From positions 1 through 16,665 of the forward strand of contig DAIDIA010000297.1 of the NCBI GenBank assembly GCA_027459565.1: a stretch of DNA of 16,665 nt, given 5' to 3'. The notes beneath the pieces were generated by a model. That model worked only from the letters and a program-made list of their open reading frames with translations. It was not told the origin of the DNA and ran no database searches. Every line of letters starts with the position of its first letter. Position 1 is the first letter of the stretch. The position numbers were made by a program, and so were the translations under genes. Below are positions 14,987 through 16,665 of this stretch, piece after piece. Source of the DNA: Acidimicrobiaceae bacterium. Its GTDB lineage: Bacteria; Actinomycetota; Acidimicrobiia; Acidimicrobiales; Bog-793.

Positions 14987-16665
14987 TCAGTGTAGGGTCA
15001 CTCCCGGCGAAGACCTGCCATTCGGTGTTTCGATGACCACGCTCTCTCCCTGGACGGCGATGCCTTCGGGAACAAGAACGATCGCGACGCTCGGATCACC
15101 GACAGGCACGGTTCCGCTCGAAATGAAATGCGTCGCGCGATACGCGCCGATCAAGACCTCGGTCGCGCCCGCGAGGTCCCTCCCGAAGAGCACCACCATC
15201 GAGGCCCTGGTTCCGAGCACGGTGCTGAAGTCGACGTGGGTGAGTGAGGGCGCGGCGTGACTGAGATAGGTGTACGTGGCTCGCGCGGTGTCGAAGGGCG
15301 CGCACCAGACCGAGTTGCACGGCTCGATCACGAATGGCCCCGCCCTCCCTGACGGGACGCGGACCAAGAGGGAGGTGCGGCGAACGTCCCGGAGCGATCT
15401 TCCCGTGACCGTCATCGAAGCGCTCGGGTGCAACACATCGATGAAACGGACGGCCGTGGTTCCGAGCAGGTCCTTGCCGGTCACCGTGATGAAACCGCCA
15501 CCGGGAGCCGGGCCGGTCGACGGAGAGAGTCCCTCGACCGAGGGAACCCCGAGAAACGAGAACTCTCTCGGCTTCGAGAGACCGGCAGCGCTCTGTACGG
15601 TCACCGGATATTCCACGGCCTCTCCCGCGAGTCGTCGCGCCGCAGGGGCCTCGAGGTCGATCTCGTGATTCGAGATGGAACGGAGTTTGATCTGCTGTGA
15701 ATCGAGACGGTCGGAGGGACCGAAGTTCACCCAGTCGAGGGTATTCAGGCTGAATCCCCGACCAATGATCCGCACGATCGTCCGGCCCCTCGGGGACGCG
15801 GGATTCGGTCGGATCGCAGAGATCGACGGCGTCGGCGCGTAGTCGTATTCGGTCGCTGCGGGCGAGATCTCCACCGCACCGTTCGCGGCGATCACCCCGA
15901 GCGCGGTGTAGTCCACCGATCCGGTAAAGACCGGAAGGATCGACGCTGGCGTACTCGCGCCGTTCGCGTTCGAGACAACGACCTGCGTCTGGCACACCGT
16001 CACCGGTGCGAATCCCGGTCCGTTGGCGCACGCGGTCGATCCAACCTCGGGAGGTGCGATGGCGACGAGGAGATAGTCCGACACCACCCGCACCGAGATT
16101 GCCGGTTGGCCGCCGATCGTGACCGTTGGTGTGCCAACGGAGAATCCACTCCCATAGATCGAGATCGCCTCTCCCCCCGCCACGTTGCCCGCCGAAGGAT
16201 TCACTCCGCTCACACTCGGCATGACCGCGTCACCTGTCTCATTGACGTATTCGAACATCAGGCCAGGACTTGCGATCGAGGTCGCCGAGCCGGAGGCGGT
16301 CGTCTGCGTGACGCTGACTGCCGCTGGACCGGCTGCGGCGATCGCTGCTGCGGATGGAGTCGCGGTCGCCACGGGAGTGACGACCCGAACCGATGCACCG
16401 TTCGCGGAGATTACCTGCGCGGGCACGCCGCCGAAGGTGACTGTCACCGCAGCGTTCGGAGCAAGTTGCTGCGCGAGAGATATCTCCACCGTCGTTCCTC
16501 CCCCGACGGGTCCATAGTCCGGAGAGATGCCGAGCGGAACTGGCCGCGCAACCGAGACCGTCGCGGCCTGCGTGGCCAGCGCGCAGAGCGCGCTTGCAAG
16601 ACCGGGACGCCCTCCGGGATTCGTCACGATCGGTGAGCCGAGACCACCGACCATGTTGTAGCCAA
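14987..16665 (-). CDS. Secreted multi-IPT/TIG-repeat protein, probable S53 (sedolisin) peptidase C-terminal part; N-terminus cut by window edge
   Basis: The frame is open through the right edge; the ATG at 16654 is internal, since in-frame residues Gly-Tyr-Asn precede it. The resulting GYNMVGGLGSPIVTNPGG resembles the GYD/N-xx-T-GLG-S-P close of the S53 serine-carboxyl peptidase domain, so the missing part upstream is probably an acid-active secreted protease (inference). The visible 558 residues then form about five Ig-like IPT/TIG repeats, beginning near GISPDYGPVGGGTTVEIS, VSGVNPSAGNVAGGEAISIY, ISAIRPNPASPRGRTIVRII, VEGLSPSTGPAPGGGFITVT and LTHVDFSTVLGTRASMVVLF. Each repeat shows the P-x-x-G-x-x-x-G-G start and a later G-G-xP/G-A strand. 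Two Cys pairs (about STACANGPGFAPVTVC and EPCNSVWC) suggest extracellular disulfides. The C-terminus has no sortase motif or membrane anchor, so the protein is likely released. It is convergent with the SRAP gene across 78 bases. Confidence 0.9.
   Translation of the reverse strand, partial: GYNMVGGLGSPIVTNPGGRPGLASALCALATQAATVSVARPVPLGISPDYGPVGGGTTVEISLAQQLAPNAAVTVTFGGVPAQVISANGASVRVVTPVATATPSAAAIAAAGPAAVSVTQTTASGSATSIASPGLMFEYVNETGDAVMPSVSGVNPSAGNVAGGEAISIYGSGFSVGTPTVTIGGQPAISVRVVSDYLLVAIAPPEVGSTACANGPGFAPVTVCQTQVVVSNANGASTPASILPVFTGSVDYTALGVIAANGAVEISPAATEYDYAPTPSISAIRPNPASPRGRTIVRIIGRGFSLNTLDWVNFGPSDRLDSQQIKLRSISNHEIDLEAPAARRLAGEAVEYPVTVQSAAGLSKPREFSFLGVPSVEGLSPSTGPAPGGGFITVTGKDLLGTTAVRFIDVLHPSASMTVTGRSLRDVRRTSLLVRVPSGRAGPFVIEPCNSVWCAPFDTARATYTYLSHAAPSLTHVDFSTVLGTRASMVVLFGRDLAGATEVLIGAYRATHFISSGTVPVGDPSVAIVLVPEGIAVQGESVVIETPNGRSSPGVTLH

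Noticed and set aside
1..16665. CRISPR arrays, insertion sequences, rRNA genes
   Set aside because: No regularly spaced repeats, no transposase motifs and no conserved rRNA sequence were seen.

Overview
The window looks like the chromosome of a high-GC Gram-positive bacterium, most likely an actinomycete-type organism (Actinomycetota, possibly Acidimicrobiia; inference). The signs are a GC-rich coding style, promoters that sit almost on top of the start codon (leaderless genes), GTG/TTG starts, and a tiny Cys-rich protein of a type I associate with Actinobacteria. Spot counts of single lines give about 52-60% GC in the first 2.6 kb and about 63-75% in the right half, so the left end may be an accessory insertion.

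Layout. (1) 1-2646, minus strand: one very long open frame that runs off the left edge, 882 residues visible. It has an alpha-helical N-terminal part and a long beta-rich part. I cannot name it; its general look suggests a large defence-island protein. (2) 2650-3302: a boundary region with a possible broken plus-strand gene and otherwise nothing clear. (3) 3303-4133, minus: an ArsR-family repressor and an AHSA1/SRPBCC protein coupled by an ATGA overlap, behind a promoter with a perfect 16-bp operator. The SRPBCC frame is interrupted by an in-frame TAG. (4) 4478-7563: an AhpD/carboxymuconolactone-decarboxylase-like gene divergent from an MMPL exporter, followed by a CsoR/CstR-family repressor. 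Near-identical CsoR-type operators lie in the MMPL promoter and in front of the repressor gene, so this reads as a self-contained regulated module. The repressor has the Cys-Asn-Cys pattern of persulfide-sensing CstR rather than the Cys-His-Cys of copper-sensing CsoR. (5) 7628-7804: a 58-aa Cys-rich protein. (6) 7903-10427, minus: a two-gene ABC-2 type exporter (ATPase then permease, GTGA overlap). (7) 10530-11729, plus: a metal-dependent amidohydrolase/deacetylase, convergent with (8) 11726-14085, minus: a DMT/EamA transporter and a pyruvate kinase of the K+-independent type. (9) 14189-14908, plus: an SRAP/HMCES-family abasic-site protein. (10) 14987-16665, minus: a secreted multi-IPT/TIG protein whose visible N-terminal edge looks like the end of an S53 (sedolisin) peptidase domain.

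The best candidate for something undescribed is module 4: an MMPL exporter, and perhaps a thiol-active AhpD-like protein, under what looks like a sulfur-species sensor. The large truncated protein at the left end is the next. No rRNA, tRNA, CRISPR array or insertion sequence was seen.
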